Shown: positions 36,120 through 45,140, counted from the first letter of the stretch. The stretch: DNA of 60,300 nt from Nocardia tenerifensis NBRC 101015 (GCF_000308715.1 NZ_BAGH01000192.1:1-60300); one strand, 5' to 3'. Notes: generated from the letters alone by a model not told the origin. Numbers and translations: made by a program.

Positions 36120-36157
36120 AAGCGGAATTCGTTGTGTCGTCGCGGTTTTGAGAGGGA

Positions 36158-36565
36158 TTACTCGACGAAGATCGTGTGGTAGACGATGGTCACGCTCTCG
36201 ATGGCAGCCTCGCCGGCGCCGGGCTGGGCCGGGCCATGCCATTGGCTGGCCCAAGGGTTGGCGAGTTCGAACCGTCGGACGACACCCCAGTGTTTGTCCA
36301 AAGTAGTGACGGCGACGCCGACATCGGGGATTTTCAGGTCACGTCGTTCCGCGGTCGTCGTGACCCACTTCAGGAATGCCGGGCCCACGTCGAGTGGGTG
36401 TGAGAGCGTGACCTCTCCGGACCCGCGGAGGACCAGCCGCTCGGCACGGTCGACCTCTGCCACGTCCACGCTGAATTCGAGCCCGGAGGCGTGCTGAAAT
36501 CTCGCGACTTGGAAGGGGCCCAGCTCGACTCCGAAATGGTTCCCGCTCAACGCATCGACGATCAC
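36158..36565 (-). CDS. Phage tail-tube-like protein (gp19/TIGR02241 type), orphan
   Basis: A protein of about 135 residues with the contractile-tail tube pattern: DALSGNHFGVELG at the start, HASGLEFSVDVAEVD, GSGEVTLSHPLDVGPAFLKWV, then VTTLD and the ending ANPWASQWHGP...ESVTIVYHTI. Tube proteins of T4-like phages and contractile injection systems share FxVxIDG...SGL...GEVTLxRG...W...NAWPxK...ExxTIxYE. No sheath, baseplate or spike genes adjoin. GTG 36565 (GGGGG 8 nt upstream) is preferred; GTG 36574 or TTG 36604 are possible. Confidence 0.65.
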   Translation of the reverse strand: MIVDALSGNHFGVELGPFQVARFQHASGLEFSVDVAEVDRAERLVLRGSGEVTLSHPLDVGPAFLKWVTTTAERRDLKIPDVGVAVTTLDKHWGVVRRFELANPWASQWHGPAQPGAGEAAIESVTIVYHTIFVE

Positions 36566-36854
36566 GACCGGCACCCCCGCAGACCTCGCGCTATGCGAAC
36601 GCAATCAACTCTATCCGCCGCCCGGTCGGGGCACCAGCAATTGCCTGGCTTCCTTGACGCGGGAACGTGCGGCACCGGTTCATCGGCGCGGGGGCGCTCG
36701 CCATCGACAAGGCGGCGCGAGTTGGACGTACCGGTCGGAATTCGCTTCGATGCGCAGTGCTCGTGGAACAACCGCGTCAAGTGATGGAACATCCACGCCA
36801 CAGGTGCGCGCTGCCGGTGATCGTGGCGGTGGTTTCGCTTTACCGTCCTCGTTC

Positions 36855-37688
36855 ATGAGTTCCATCAACGCCCCGGCATTTCCGGTACAAGCCGATATCC
36901 GTATCAGGCAGGGCGATCTCGGCAGAAGCGACTCCGTCAGCACGATCGGATTGTTCCGCTGCCTGGAGGATGCTCGCATACGGTTGCGGATGTCGCGGTT
37001 CGACAGACTCGTCCGAGCCGGTGAGTTCGGCCCGTTCCAGACAATATTCGTCAGCCAGAGCGCGCAGCGGCTGGCACGTATTCGCCGGGCGGGCAACCAT
37101 ATTCAGGTGCACACCGGAATTCGTCGGATCGGGCGGTCCTCGTTCACCTACGAACAGGCGGTATTCGCCGGCGCCGAACGCGTAGGCACCGGCACGGCGA
37201 CGGTTCTGCTGCTCGGTGCGCAAGGACCGCTCGCACTACCCGACGAGTTGATCGCGGATCTCACCGAGTGGGCGCTGCCCGAGGCGAACAGGACGGTCGC
37301 GAGCCGTCCGGAAGCCAGTCGCCGATCACGGGACTACTACTCGTATTTCGCGCCGCTGCGAGCCCGGATAGGCGACGTCGACGCCAATCAGCACGTCAAC
37401 TACATCGCCCAGATCGGCTGGTACGACGAGGCCGTCGCCGCGTTCACCACGGCAGCGCTCAATGCGAGCGAGGCAGTGCCGGACCAGCCACCCTCGGCGT
37501 ATCGAGTCGATTACCTCGGCGAAGTCACCTACCCCGGAGACTACGAAATCGCCCTCCACGTCCGCACTTTCGACGCCGACACCGTGAACTACGAACTCGG
37601 GATATTTCGGGGCGGCACATGCCTGGGCATCGCCGAGGCCCTCGGAGCACGCGGTCAGCTACCCGCCGAAGTTTTGAGCCCGCGTTGA
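36855..37688 (+). CDS. Double-hotdog acyl-CoA thioesterase-like protein
   Basis: A 277-residue protein with two hotdog domains: residues about 12-130 (SIGLFRCLEDARIRLRMSRF) and 150-270 (GDVDANQHVNYIAQIGWYDEAVAAF, YRVDYLGEVTYPGDYEI). It resembles acyl-ACP/acyl-CoA thioesterases of the FatA/YbgC kind. The Asp-Asn-His of the second domain is the likely active site. Its last 30 bp overlap the convergent AraC gene. Confidence 0.82.
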   Translation: MSSINAPAFPVQADIRIRQGDLGRSDSVSTIGLFRCLEDARIRLRMSRFDRLVRAGEFGPFQTIFVSQSAQRLARIRRAGNHIQVHTGIRRIGRSSFTYEQAVFAGAERVGTGTATVLLLGAQGPLALPDELIADLTEWALPEANRTVASRPEASRRSRDYYSYFAPLRARIGDVDANQHVNYIAQIGWYDEAVAAFTTAALNASEAVPDQPPSAYRVDYLGEVTYPGDYEIALHVRTFDADTVNYELGIFRGGTCLGIAEALGARGQLPAEVLSPR

Positions 37689-38648
37689 GCGCGCGTAATC
37701 GGCGGGCGTCTGTCCGTAGCGCTTCTTGAACTCGCGGATGAAATGGCTACTGTCGGCGAACTGCCAGCGCGCCGCGATCTCGGAAACGGTCGGTCGGCGG
37801 GCCGGGTCGGCGAGAGCCAGCCTGGCCTGTGCCAAGCGACGGTGACGAATGTAGGCGGTCACCGATTCTCCCGCCGCAGTGAAAGCGCGCTGCAGGGTGC
37901 GCACAGAGACATTGAGTTCGCGCGCCAGCATCGCGGGGGACAGGCCGGGATCGGCGAGCCGGCGATCCGCCAGCTCTCTGGCCGCCTGGGCGAGCGCAAT
38001 GCCCAAACTCGGCTCCGCGTCATCGAATCGGCCCGCGACGACCGCCTTCGCCAGCTCGATCAGCGCCGTATGGGCCGCGTGCACACCGCTCGCACCCAGG
38101 TCCGTCACGGTGGCATGGACCATGTTCGTGTGCGCCATGAGCAGGCGCATCTCCGCCGAGTCCGCCGACCCGGTCATGCTGCGGTTGCGCAGGCGCGGCG
38201 CGAGCGTCGCCGACGGCAGCGTCAGGATCCGCACCGTCGTGTCCGCGGCCGCGCCGAAATGCAGTGGCGGCCCGTGCCGCAGCAGAAACTCCCCGGCCGG
38301 CACCGTGTATTCGACGCGATCGGACGACCGCCGCAACCACCACTCCCCGCGCCGCACCACATACATCCGCACCTGATCGTCGTAACCGTGCGGCGTCCCC
38401 GCCGTGCGAACGACGGACGCACTGGCCAGATCGGTCAGCGCCGCGTCACGCACCTTCGCCACCCGGCTCCGCACCCGGAAATCCCCGGTGGTCGCCGAAC
38501 TGAAGGTAGGCAACGGGAATTCATCGCCGACCTGCGTCTGCCACCCCCGCCGAAACACAGCGAACCCGCGCGCACCCGCACCCGGCACAGTGGAGTCCAC
38601 GACGAATCCGCCACGCGCCCCAGCACTCTCGACTCCCTTGCCGCTCAT
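37659..38648 (-). CDS. AraC family regulator
   Basis: A 329-residue regulator with a C-terminal AraC double HTH (LSPAMLARELNVSVRTLQRAF and ISEIAARWQFADSSHFIREFKKRYGQTPADYAR) and an N-terminal AraC_binding_2-like sensor (YVVRRGEWWLRR, AGEFLLRHGPPLHF). The effector is unknown. It overlaps the convergent thioesterase gene by 30 bp. Confidence 0.92.
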   Translation of the reverse strand: MSGKGVESAGARGGFVVDSTVPGAGARGFAVFRRGWQTQVGDEFPLPTFSSATTGDFRVRSRVAKVRDAALTDLASASVVRTAGTPHGYDDQVRMYVVRRGEWWLRRSSDRVEYTVPAGEFLLRHGPPLHFGAAADTTVRILTLPSATLAPRLRNRSMTGSADSAEMRLLMAHTNMVHATVTDLGASGVHAAHTALIELAKAVVAGRFDDAEPSLGIALAQAARELADRRLADPGLSPAMLARELNVSVRTLQRAFTAAGESVTAYIRHRRLAQARLALADPARRPTVSEIAARWQFADSSHFIREFKKRYGQTPADYARSTRAQNFGG

Positions 38649-38664
38649 CGCTCGCCAATCCAGA

Positions 38665-38781
38665 TCAGCGTTCCACGTACCGCGCCAGCGCGGACAGAGT
38701 CTGCTCCATCGTCTGCCGATTGCGCACCGACCGCCGCCCCAGCCCGGTGGTCACCACCGAGGTGATCACCCGCTGCCGAGA
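38665..38781 (-). pseudogene. Possible 3' remnant of an SRPBCC-like gene
   Basis: An open frame bounded upstream by TGA reads RQRVITSVVTTGLGRRSVRN, then RQTMEQTLSALARYVER and stop. It resembles the C-terminal helix of START/SRPBCC cyclase-like proteins and has normal codon use, but no 5' part exists. Recognition is by pattern only. Confidence 0.3.
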
Positions 38782-38909
38782 TCAAGTCTCGGCCGTGCCG
38801 CAACGGCATAGTCAAGACCGATCCCGGCGACCTGTGACAGAGTGGTGCCCGCTCACGAATTCGGCTCGCGGATCCGGATCTGAGATCGGTCGACGATGAA
38901 AGGGTCTTG

Positions 38910-39932
38910 ATGGAAACAGCGTTCGACGTAGCCGGGTTGGTGGGGTATCGCTATCGCGTCGATGACTACTACGAGGTCGGCCGGGAAAAGATCCGCGAAT
39001 ACGCGCGCGCCGTGCAGGACTCCCACCCCGCGCACTGGAGCGAGTCGGCCGCCGAGGAACTCGGGTACGCCGGGCTGGTCGCGCCGACCACCTTCGCCTC
39101 GATCGTCGCCATGCGCGCCAATCGCACCCTGCTCGAGAACGTCCTGACCGGCTACGACATGTTCGTGCACACCGACCAGGTCTTCGAGATGCACCAGCCC
39201 GTCCTGGCCGGTGACCGGCTGTTCAGCGACGTCGAACTGTCCTCGGTGCGCCGCGTCGCGGGCAAGGACCTGCTCACCATCACCAATACCTTCACCGACC
39301 GGTCCGACCGGATCGTGCAAACCATGCACACCACGGTCGTCGGCATCACCGGCGACGACGTCGAGGCCGACATCGGTGCCGCCGTCGACGGCGTGATCAT
39401 GAGCGGCGCGGGCACGGCCTCCGCGCCGCACGCCGGACAGACCATCACCGACCAGCCAACCCCGGCCGCCGCCCGTCACTCGCAGGTGTCGCGAACGCGC
39501 TTGCCGCACACGGCAATCCGATTCGAGGACATCGCCGTCGGCGACGAACTCCCCTCCCGCACCGTCCGGCTGACGCGCGGCGACCTGGTCAACTACGCCG
39601 GCGTCGCCGGTGACGTGAACCCGATCCACTGGCACGAGGAGGTCGCGTCGGTGGCCGGCCTGCCCGACGTGATCGCCCACGGCATGCTCACCATGGGCCT
39701 CGCCGCGGGTTTCGTCACCGACTGGCTCGGCGACCCCGGCGCCATCCTCCGATACGCAGCCCGGCTGTCCAATTACACCGTCGTAGAAGCCGCCTCGGCC
39801 GGGGACGTAGAGTTCACCGGCCGAATCAAATCCATAGACCCCGAATCCCGAACCGCCACCATCGTTTTGGTCGCGAAGTCCGCCGGACGCAAGATATTCG
39901 GCCTGTCTACCACAGACGTCCGCCTCGCATAG
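38910..39932 (+). CDS. Fused HadA/HadB-type (3R)-hydroxyacyl-ACP dehydratase
   Basis: A 340-residue protein: an N-terminal HadA-like FAS1_DH module (residues 1-150: DDYYEVGREKIREYARAV, APTTFASIVAMRAN) joined to a C-terminal MaoC/HadB module with the catalytic loop AGDVNPIHWHEEVASVAGLP (Asp-x4-His). In mycobacteria HadA and HadB are separate FAS-II subunits for mycolate elongation; here they are one chain. ATG 38910 follows GAAAGGG. The AraC and thioesterase neighbours point to fatty-acid metabolism. Confidence 0.87.
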   Translation: METAFDVAGLVGYRYRVDDYYEVGREKIREYARAVQDSHPAHWSESAAEELGYAGLVAPTTFASIVAMRANRTLLENVLTGYDMFVHTDQVFEMHQPVLAGDRLFSDVELSSVRRVAGKDLLTITNTFTDRSDRIVQTMHTTVVGITGDDVEADIGAAVDGVIMSGAGTASAPHAGQTITDQPTPAAARHSQVSRTRLPHTAIRFEDIAVGDELPSRTVRLTRGDLVNYAGVAGDVNPIHWHEEVASVAGLPDVIAHGMLTMGLAAGFVTDWLGDPGAILRYAARLSNYTVVEAASAGDVEFTGRIKSIDPESRTATIVLVAKSAGRKIFGLSTTDVRLA

Positions 39933-39986
39933 ACAAGCCCCGTCCACCACCGGCATTCTCCCTCGCGTAGACAAGGGGGGACAGGG

Positions 39987-40018
39987 GAGCGCGCTCGGAA
40001 TCAGCTCCGAGCGCGCTC
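39987..40018. terminator. Hairpin after hadAB
   Basis: GAGCGCGCTCGGA (39987-39999), 6-nt loop, TCCGAGCGCGCTC (40006-40018): perfect 13-bp stem, 54 bp after the hadAB stop. Confidence 0.75.
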
Positions 40019-40084
40019 ATCGACGCACACGCTCGACGCTTCGCATGCCGGCGTCGGCACGCCCTTCCCTGCCGCGAGGCGGCG

Positions 40085-40294
40085 TCTCCGATTCCGAGCC
40101 GGTCGAGCTCGGTGGTCACAAGTTGGTCTTCGGGCCGGTTGGCCACCAGCACCGCCTTGGTCAGCCGCGGGAGGAAGGCCAGTTTGCCGGAGGCTTTGTC
40201 GATGAAGATCTGTTCGCATCCGGCCACGGTGAGTGCGTCGTGCTGGGGCTTCGGGGTGCTGGTCGCGGGTGGACACCCGCCCGTAGCCGATTCG
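40085..40294 (-). pseudogene. Truncated, frameshifted serine recombinase (resolvase) relic
   Basis: One frame reads RIGYGRVSTRDQHPEA, the resolvase N-terminus with its catalytic-Ser motif RVST. A frameshift follows, and the next frame continues QHDALTVAGCEQIFIDKASGKLAF, LTKAVLVA and TTELDRLG, again resolvase. The protein stops there; the dimer helix and HTH are missing. Nothing else was recognised in the 489-bp gap between hadAB and the TetR gene apart from the hairpin. Confidence 0.8.
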
Positions 40295-40421
40295 CGCGGC
40301 GCGGAGTGTATTGCGACCCCCGACAGGTTGACGTTGGCGCGTACACGGCAATCCGGCCTGCGGAAATCTGCTGCGGCCGAGGGCGTCTCGTCAACGATCG
40401 TTTCCGGGACGCTTCCCAGGG

Positions 40422-41144
40422 TCACGAGCCGACGATGTCGCGTGCGATGCCCTCCAGCAGCCAGCGCAGTCCTTGCTCGAAGCTCTCGTCCGGGTCGGGA
40501 AGCGCAGCCGGATCGTGCGCGAGGAGTTTCATCAGCCGCTGGTGGCCGGCCTGGGTTGCCGTGTCGCGAAGGTAGGTGCCGGTAGGCGATTCGAGCCCGA
40601 ACGACTCGGGTGACGATGCCAGGGTCTCGCGCAGGACGAAACCGGTCGTGTACTGGTCGACCGCTTGCACGATCTGTGTCGCGCGTGCCGGTGAAATACC
40701 GAGTCCATCCAACGCTTTGAGCGATTGCTCGATGTGCAGCAGCGCGTTCGGTCCGATCGTGGTGCGTTTGCCGACGAGGTCGGTGGCCCAGGGATGTCGT
40801 TTGATCATCGCGCGCTCGCTGCGGGCCACTCGGGTGATCGACGCGCGCCAGTCGGCGGTGAGGTCGTTCTCGTCGAGGATGATCTCACCTGCCAGGGCGT
40901 CGGCGAGCAGGTCGAACAGGTCGTCTTTGCTGTCGATGTGTGTGTAGAGCGCCATCGGGCCGACCCCTAGCCGTGACGCGACCCGGCGCATGGATACCGC
41001 GTCGAGGCCCTCGGAATTCGCGAGTTCCATTGCGGCGGCGACGATGTCGTCTCGGGTCACCGCGGGTCGCCGCCGCGGAGTCTCGCGCACCCAGATCGGG
41101 GTGCCGGAAGAAGCGGTGTCTTCGCCGGAATCATGCAGCTCCAC
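40422..41144 (-). CDS. TetR family regulator
   Basis: A 240-residue repressor with HTH residues about 30-75 (DAVSMRRVASRLGVGPMALYTHIDSKDDLFDLLAD) and a TetR_C ligand domain. GTG 41144 gives a normal N-terminus (GELHDSG-type leader before the HTH); upstream codons run into the promoter. It is divergent from a DHA2 exporter, with operator repeats between them. Confidence 0.9.
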   Translation of the reverse strand: MELHDSGEDTASSGTPIWVRETPRRRPAVTRDDIVAAAMELANSEGLDAVSMRRVASRLGVGPMALYTHIDSKDDLFDLLADALAGEIILDENDLTADWRASITRVARSERAMIKRHPWATDLVGKRTTIGPNALLHIEQSLKALDGLGISPARATQIVQAVDQYTTGFVLRETLASSPESFGLESPTGTYLRDTATQAGHQRLMKLLAHDPAALPDPDESFEQGLRWLLEGIARDIVGS

Positions 41145-41169
41145 GCCCCGCAGTCTACCCGAGACGCCG

Positions 41170-41221
41170 TATCGTTTGATAAAACACTGTATCGTTATCC
41201 ATACGCTGTATTGATAACGAT
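41170..41221. promoter_or_regulatory. Operator repeats between TetR and MFS genes
   Basis: TATC-gttt-GATA (41170-41181), and the inverted repeat ATCGTTATC (41191-41199) / GATAACGAT (41213-41221) with a 13-bp centre. AT-rich, it overlaps the exporter promoter and ends 15 bp before its ATG. Confidence 0.6.
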
Positions 41222-41236
41222 TGGGGGGACCCCGCA

Positions 41237-42751
41237 ATGACACAACCGCGTCCGACATCCAGCGACTTCGACCCGGCCCTGCGAAAACTTGTGATCGTGG
41301 TGGTCCTCGGCGCGATCATGACGATCCTGGACACCACGATCACCAGCGTCGCCGTGAGCACCCTCGGCACCCAGTTCCATACGTCACTGTCGGCGATCCA
41401 ATGGGTGCTGACCGGATACACCCTGGCACTGTCGGCGAGCATCCCGCTGTCGGGATGGGCGATCGTCCGGTTCGGGCCGAAGACGATGTGGGTCGGCTCG
41501 CTGCTGCTGTTCATCGCTGGGTCGGTGCTGTGCGGTGTGGCGTGGAATATCAGCAGCCTCATCGCATTTCGAGTGGTGCAAGGTTTCGGCGCCGGCATGA
41601 TCCTGCCGATCGGGCAGACCATGCTCGCCCGGGCCGCCGGGCCCGCCCGGATGGGGCGTGTCATGAGCGCGGTCGCGGTGCCGGCGATGCTCGCCCCGGT
41701 CCTCGGCCCGACCGTCGGTGGTCTGATCTTGGGCCACCTGACGTGGCGGTGGATGTTCTACATCAACGTTCCCCTGTGCGCGATCGCGGTCATCGCCGCG
41801 ATTCGATTGCTGCCGTCCGACCAAGACCGCGATCGCGATCGCGACGTCACGCTCGACATCCTCGGATTGGTGCTGCTGTCACCGGGTTTGGGTGCGCTGG
41901 TATACGGCACCGCGCAGGCGGGCAGCGGGACCAGCCCGACCGATATCCGTGTCGTCGCCAGCGTGCTGACCGGAGTCGCGCTGATTGCCTGCTACGTCCT
42001 GCACGCCCGCCGTAAGGGCGATGCGGCCCTGGTCGATGTCCGGCTGTTGCGGGGCCGGAACTTCGCCGCGGTCAATGTACTGGTGTTCTTCTACATCGGT
42101 ACCTTGTCCGGGCTGACCGCGCTGCTGCCGCTGTATTTCCAGACCGTCAACGCCGACAGCCCGCTGCGCTCGGGAGCGATGGTCGCGCCCCTACGACTGG
42201 GCGCGATGATGACGACGCTGATCACCGGCAAACTCACCGACAAGCACTCCCCGAAACTGCTGCTCCTCACCGGACTGCCGGTGGTGTTGCTCGGCATCTG
42301 CGGCCTCACCCAGATCGGCCCCGACACCAGCAACGCGCTGGTGGTGGCAACGTTGTTCGTGATCGGTCTCGGGCACGGCATGATCATGCCCGCAGCCATG
42401 AGCGCCAGCTATCAAACGTTGCGGCACTCCGAAATCGCTTCGGCCACCACCGCTACCAACGTCAGCCTCCGCGCGGCCAGTTCGTTCGGTGTCGCAGTCC
42501 TGCTGGTGTTGGTCCAGCGCAATACCGAATACCGGACCCCCGGTTCGGAGGCGTTCACGCGAGCGGATCGGGCCGAGGACATCACGCACTCGTTGACGCA
42601 TGCCTTCACCCAAACCTATTGGTGGGCACTCGCTATCGGTGCTGTCGCGGTTCTGCCCGCGCTGATGCTGCCGCGAAAGTCTGCACAAGCGTCGACCTCG
42701 ACAGCTACCGAAAAGACGCCGTCGACGAGCGGTGTACGGTCAGCTCCGTAG
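41237..42751 (+). CDS. MFS drug exporter, DHA2 (EmrB/QacA) type
   Basis: A 504-residue 14-TM exporter: TILDTTITSVAVSTLG in TM1, motif A region SGWAIVRFGPKTMW, motif C LAPVLGPTVGGLILG, and LSGLTALLPLYFQ in the second half. A cytoplasmic linker holds a DRDRDRD run encoded by repeated GATCGC. It is regulated presumably by the divergent TetR protein. Confidence 0.92.
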   Translation: MTQPRPTSSDFDPALRKLVIVVVLGAIMTILDTTITSVAVSTLGTQFHTSLSAIQWVLTGYTLALSASIPLSGWAIVRFGPKTMWVGSLLLFIAGSVLCGVAWNISSLIAFRVVQGFGAGMILPIGQTMLARAAGPARMGRVMSAVAVPAMLAPVLGPTVGGLILGHLTWRWMFYINVPLCAIAVIAAIRLLPSDQDRDRDRDVTLDILGLVLLSPGLGALVYGTAQAGSGTSPTDIRVVASVLTGVALIACYVLHARRKGDAALVDVRLLRGRNFAAVNVLVFFYIGTLSGLTALLPLYFQTVNADSPLRSGAMVAPLRLGAMMTTLITGKLTDKHSPKLLLLTGLPVVLLGICGLTQIGPDTSNALVVATLFVIGLGHGMIMPAAMSASYQTLRHSEIASATTATNVSLRAASSFGVAVLLVLVQRNTEYRTPGSEAFTRADRAEDITHSLTHAFTQTYWWALAIGAVAVLPALMLPRKSAQASTSTATEKTPSTSGVRSAP

Positions 42752-42890
42752 TCGTGCCCGAGAAGTAGTCCAGCAGCGCCTTGTTCTGATCGGTGCGAAC
42801 CAGACCTTCGGCACACCGACCAACCTCAACGGCAGCCAAGCCAAGCACCAACCAACCCAACACGGATTGCCCTGCGAAACGCGAAAAGCA

Positions 42891-42916
42891 GTGGGCCCGG
42901 CGCATACCGGGCCCAC
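42891..42916. terminator. Bidirectional terminator hairpin
   Basis: GTGGGCCCGG (42891-42900), CGCATA loop, CCGGGCCCAC (42907-42916), between convergent genes ending at 42751 and 42927. Confidence 0.8.
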
Positions 42917-42926
42917 CACAACCCTC

Positions 42927-43280
42927 CTACGACACCACCGACGGCTGGTCCACCACCCACAACCACGAACCATCGCCCTGACGCCGGGCGATCTCCACGG
43001 TCACCTCACCACTGGTCAGCGTCGACGCCGTCAGTGCCAGGTCACCGCTCACCAGCGCCGGATGCTGCCGCCCCGGCGAGAGCACCGGTGCGGCCGCGAC
43101 GAACTGCTCATACACCTTGCGGATCTCCGCGTGTCCGGTCGCTACGTGGCCCGGTGGGAACTCGAGCACGGCGTTCGGCTCGTACAACGCCACCAGCCCG
43201 TCGACGTCGCCCGCGTTGGCGTGCTCGATGAAGAACTTGCCCAGATCGTTGGGCTCGGTGGCCACTTTCTCATTTGTCAT
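42927..43280 (-). CDS. SnoaL/NTF2-like protein (SgcJ type)
   Basis: A 117-residue cone-fold protein: FIEHANAGDVDGLVALYEPNAVLEFPPG, HAEIRKVYEQFVA, and a closing WLWVVDQPSV. The family covers ketosteroid isomerase-like enzymes and binding proteins; no catalytic residues can be assigned. It is divergent from a YafY regulator, its likely controller. Confidence 0.85.
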   Translation of the reverse strand: MTNEKVATEPNDLGKFFIEHANAGDVDGLVALYEPNAVLEFPPGHVATGHAEIRKVYEQFVAAAPVLSPGRQHPALVSGDLALTASTLTSGEVTVEIARRQGDGSWLWVVDQPSVVS

Positions 43281-43302
43281 GGTGATCAGCCTCGCAGCGA
43301 AT

Positions 43303-43321
43303 CACGACATCCTGTGTCGTG
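43303..43321. promoter_or_regulatory. Operator between SnoaL and YafY genes
   Basis: CACGACA-tcctg-TGTCGTG, a perfect 7-bp inverted repeat, 22 bp upstream of both divergent start regions. Confidence 0.55.
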
Positions 43322-43342
43322 TATTGCTTTTATAGTTTTCCC

Positions 43343-44317
43343 ATGCGCGCCGACCGCCTGGTCTCCCTGGTGCTGCTGCTGCGCCGACACGGCCGGCTGT
43401 CCGCGACCGCACTGGCCCGCGAGCTCGAGGTCTCCACCCGCACCGTGCTGCGCGATATCGAGGCCCTGTCCGCGGCGGGCATCCCCGTCTACGCCGAGCG
43501 CGGCAGGCACGGCGGTTTCGCCTTGCTGCCCGGTTTCCACACCGAACTCACCGGCCTGAATCACGACGAGGCACTCGCCCTGCTCGTCGCCGGATCCCGG
43601 CGCGGCGCACAGGCTTTCGGACTCGGCTCGGCGCTCGCCTCGGGCATGCGCAAGGTGGTCGACGCGCTACCGGAGAACCACCGGACCACCGCCGCGGGCG
43701 CGGCTCAACGACTGCTCATCGACCCCGAAACCGACCTTCTCGAACGCAGACTGCTCGCCGAGACGGCCCCCGACGACATGGTGACCGCGGTCCGGCGCGC
43801 GGTGTTCGCCGGACATAAACTGCGCATCCACTACGCCGCCGTGCATCAGGACCCGAAGTGGCGAACCGTCGACCCGATCGGACTGGTCACCGTGCGCGAC
43901 CACGTCTACCTGCTGGCCACGAGGTCCGGCGCCGACCGCACCTACCGGCTGTCGCGGATCCTGGCCGCCGAGGAACTCCCCGAACCCGCCCAGCGCCCGG
44001 ACCGCGTCGATCTGCACCGAACCTGGCAGGAACGCAGCGCGCGATTTCGGACCGGCGGCGACCAGGTCACCGTGCTGATGCGCATCAACCCCGCGCAGCG
44101 CGAGGAACTGGCGACCACGGCCCTGACCGTCCGCGCCGACAACACCGACGCGGACGGCTGGCTGCGCCTCGAGGCGACGTTCCAAGATGCCAGACATGCA
44201 GAATGGGCACTGTGGCAACTCGCCACCAACGCCGAAGCCCTTGCGCCGCAATGGTTACGCGACTCCCTACGCGACCGCGCCACCCAAATCGCCACCCGCT
44301 ACGGAGCGTCGCCCTGA
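43343..44317 (+). CDS. YafY-type WYL-domain regulator
   Basis: A 324-residue regulator with a DeoR-like HTH (residues 1-60: LSATALARELEVSTRTVLRDIEAL) and a WYL domain (IHYAAVHQDPKWRTVDPIGLV, TYRLSRI) plus WCX tail. ATG 43343 stands 6 nt after TATAGT, so it is leaderless. WYL regulators sense nucleic acids or nucleotides in some cases; the ligand here is unknown. Confidence 0.9.
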   Translation: MRADRLVSLVLLLRRHGRLSATALARELEVSTRTVLRDIEALSAAGIPVYAERGRHGGFALLPGFHTELTGLNHDEALALLVAGSRRGAQAFGLGSALASGMRKVVDALPENHRTTAAGAAQRLLIDPETDLLERRLLAETAPDDMVTAVRRAVFAGHKLRIHYAAVHQDPKWRTVDPIGLVTVRDHVYLLATRSGADRTYRLSRILAAEELPEPAQRPDRVDLHRTWQERSARFRTGGDQVTVLMRINPAQREELATTALTVRADNTDADGWLRLEATFQDARHAEWALWQLATNAEALAPQWLRDSLRDRATQIATRYGASP

Positions 44318-44449
44318 GTCCTGGGGTTCCAGCAGTGGGCACGAACCCGGTGCGAAGACCTTCCGGCGCGTTGAGTTCGCGCAGCATCGCCACCGCGATC
44401 GGCAGCTCCTGCGCGCGGCCGTTGAGCCGCTCCTTCCCCCGATGTGGTC

Positions 44450-44893
44450 TCATATCGCGTCGACCCTGAACACCGCGATGTGTTCGGCGCTGGCGGCCAC
44501 ATCGTCGGGCGTCGGGCTGGGCGACAACCCGTTGTCGGCGTAGCGTTTGCCGACGCTGGGCGGGCTCTCCTCGACCAGTCGGCGCAGTACGGGGCGGCGG
44601 GCCTCGACCGGCAGCTCTGTCAGCCGCGCCCGTGTCGAACGGCGGCCGCGGGTCAGGGTGACCTGGTCGGCCGCACGGGCATTGAGGACCCAGGCCGCTT
44701 TCGGAAAGGCCTGCACGATGTAGCGCTCGTCTGCGACGGGCACGACCGCAATCGCGAACGTGCGCGGTTTCCCCGTCCGCCTTCCGGGAACGGTCAGCAG
44801 TTGCATGGGTCCGAACACGATGCCGGCTCGCTGCAGGGCGATGATCGCGACGTTCACGGCATTGACCAAGCGTCGCTTGCGTTGGCTGGACAT
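44450..44893 (-). CDS. DDN-like deazaflavin-dependent nitroreductase family protein
   Basis: A 147-residue split-barrel protein: LLTVPGRRTGKPRTFAIAVVP, AFPKAAWVLNARAADQVTLTRG, typical of the family that binds F420. GGAGG lies 6 nt before ATG 44893. It is the third member of the family in the window. Likely within the regulon of the divergent TetR gene, although 336 bp of leader separate the two starts. Confidence 0.87.
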   Translation of the reverse strand: MSSQRKRRLVNAVNVAIIALQRAGIVFGPMQLLTVPGRRTGKPRTFAIAVVPVADERYIVQAFPKAAWVLNARAADQVTLTRGRRSTRARLTELPVEARRPVLRRLVEESPPSVGKRYADNGLSPSPTPDDVAASAEHIAVFRVDAI

Positions 44894-45053
44894 GAGCCAC
44901 CTCCAAAGGTAGTTGTTGCTGAGTTGCCCGCACAGCGTGATGCCGTGCGGCGGTTCGTCTTTCGGTCAGAGTGGTGTGGTTTCCAGCCATCGCCGGGCGA
45001 GGTCGGTGACAACCGCTCCAGCGCGATCACTGCGGACTGCTCGAGCAGGCCGG

Positions 45054-45140
45054 TCAGACGTTCGTGCAGCGGGTCGTGGCGGCATGGCGAGTTGGCCGCA
45101 TCGGCTGCCCTCCGGTAGCCCTGAACACGGCGACCTTCAT
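45054..45140 (-). CDS. Short ORF with strong RBS in front of the DDN gene
   Basis: A 28-codon frame starting MKVAVFRATGGQPM at ATG 45140, with GGAGG 5 nt upstream and the TetR operators just beyond. The first residues recall the start of MDR oxidoreductases; the frame then ends at TGA 45054. It is either a leader peptide or the 5' stub of a deleted or frameshifted gene. The stretch 44894-45053 holds no other feature. Confidence 0.35.
   Translation of the reverse strand: MKVAVFRATGGQPMRPTRHAATTRCTNV

Noticed and set aside
39924..39975. 15-bp direct repeat CCTCGC(A/G)TAGACAAG at 39924 and 39961.
   Set aside because: Considered as an attachment-site duplication next to the resolvase relic, but it covers the hadAB stop, is short and imperfect, and the resolvase lies outside it.
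42752..42890. Minus-strand frame with RTDQNKALLDYFSGTTTELTV after the DHA2 exporter.
   Set aside because: Short, no start with a ribosome-binding site, no family recognised; the position is the 3' end region between convergent genes.
44318..44460. Minus-strand frame reading LNGRAQELPIAVAMLRELNAPEGLRTGFVP between the YafY and DDN genes.
   Set aside because: It looks protein-like and may be a relic, but I cannot name a family and the frame runs into antisense of YafY, so no feature was called.
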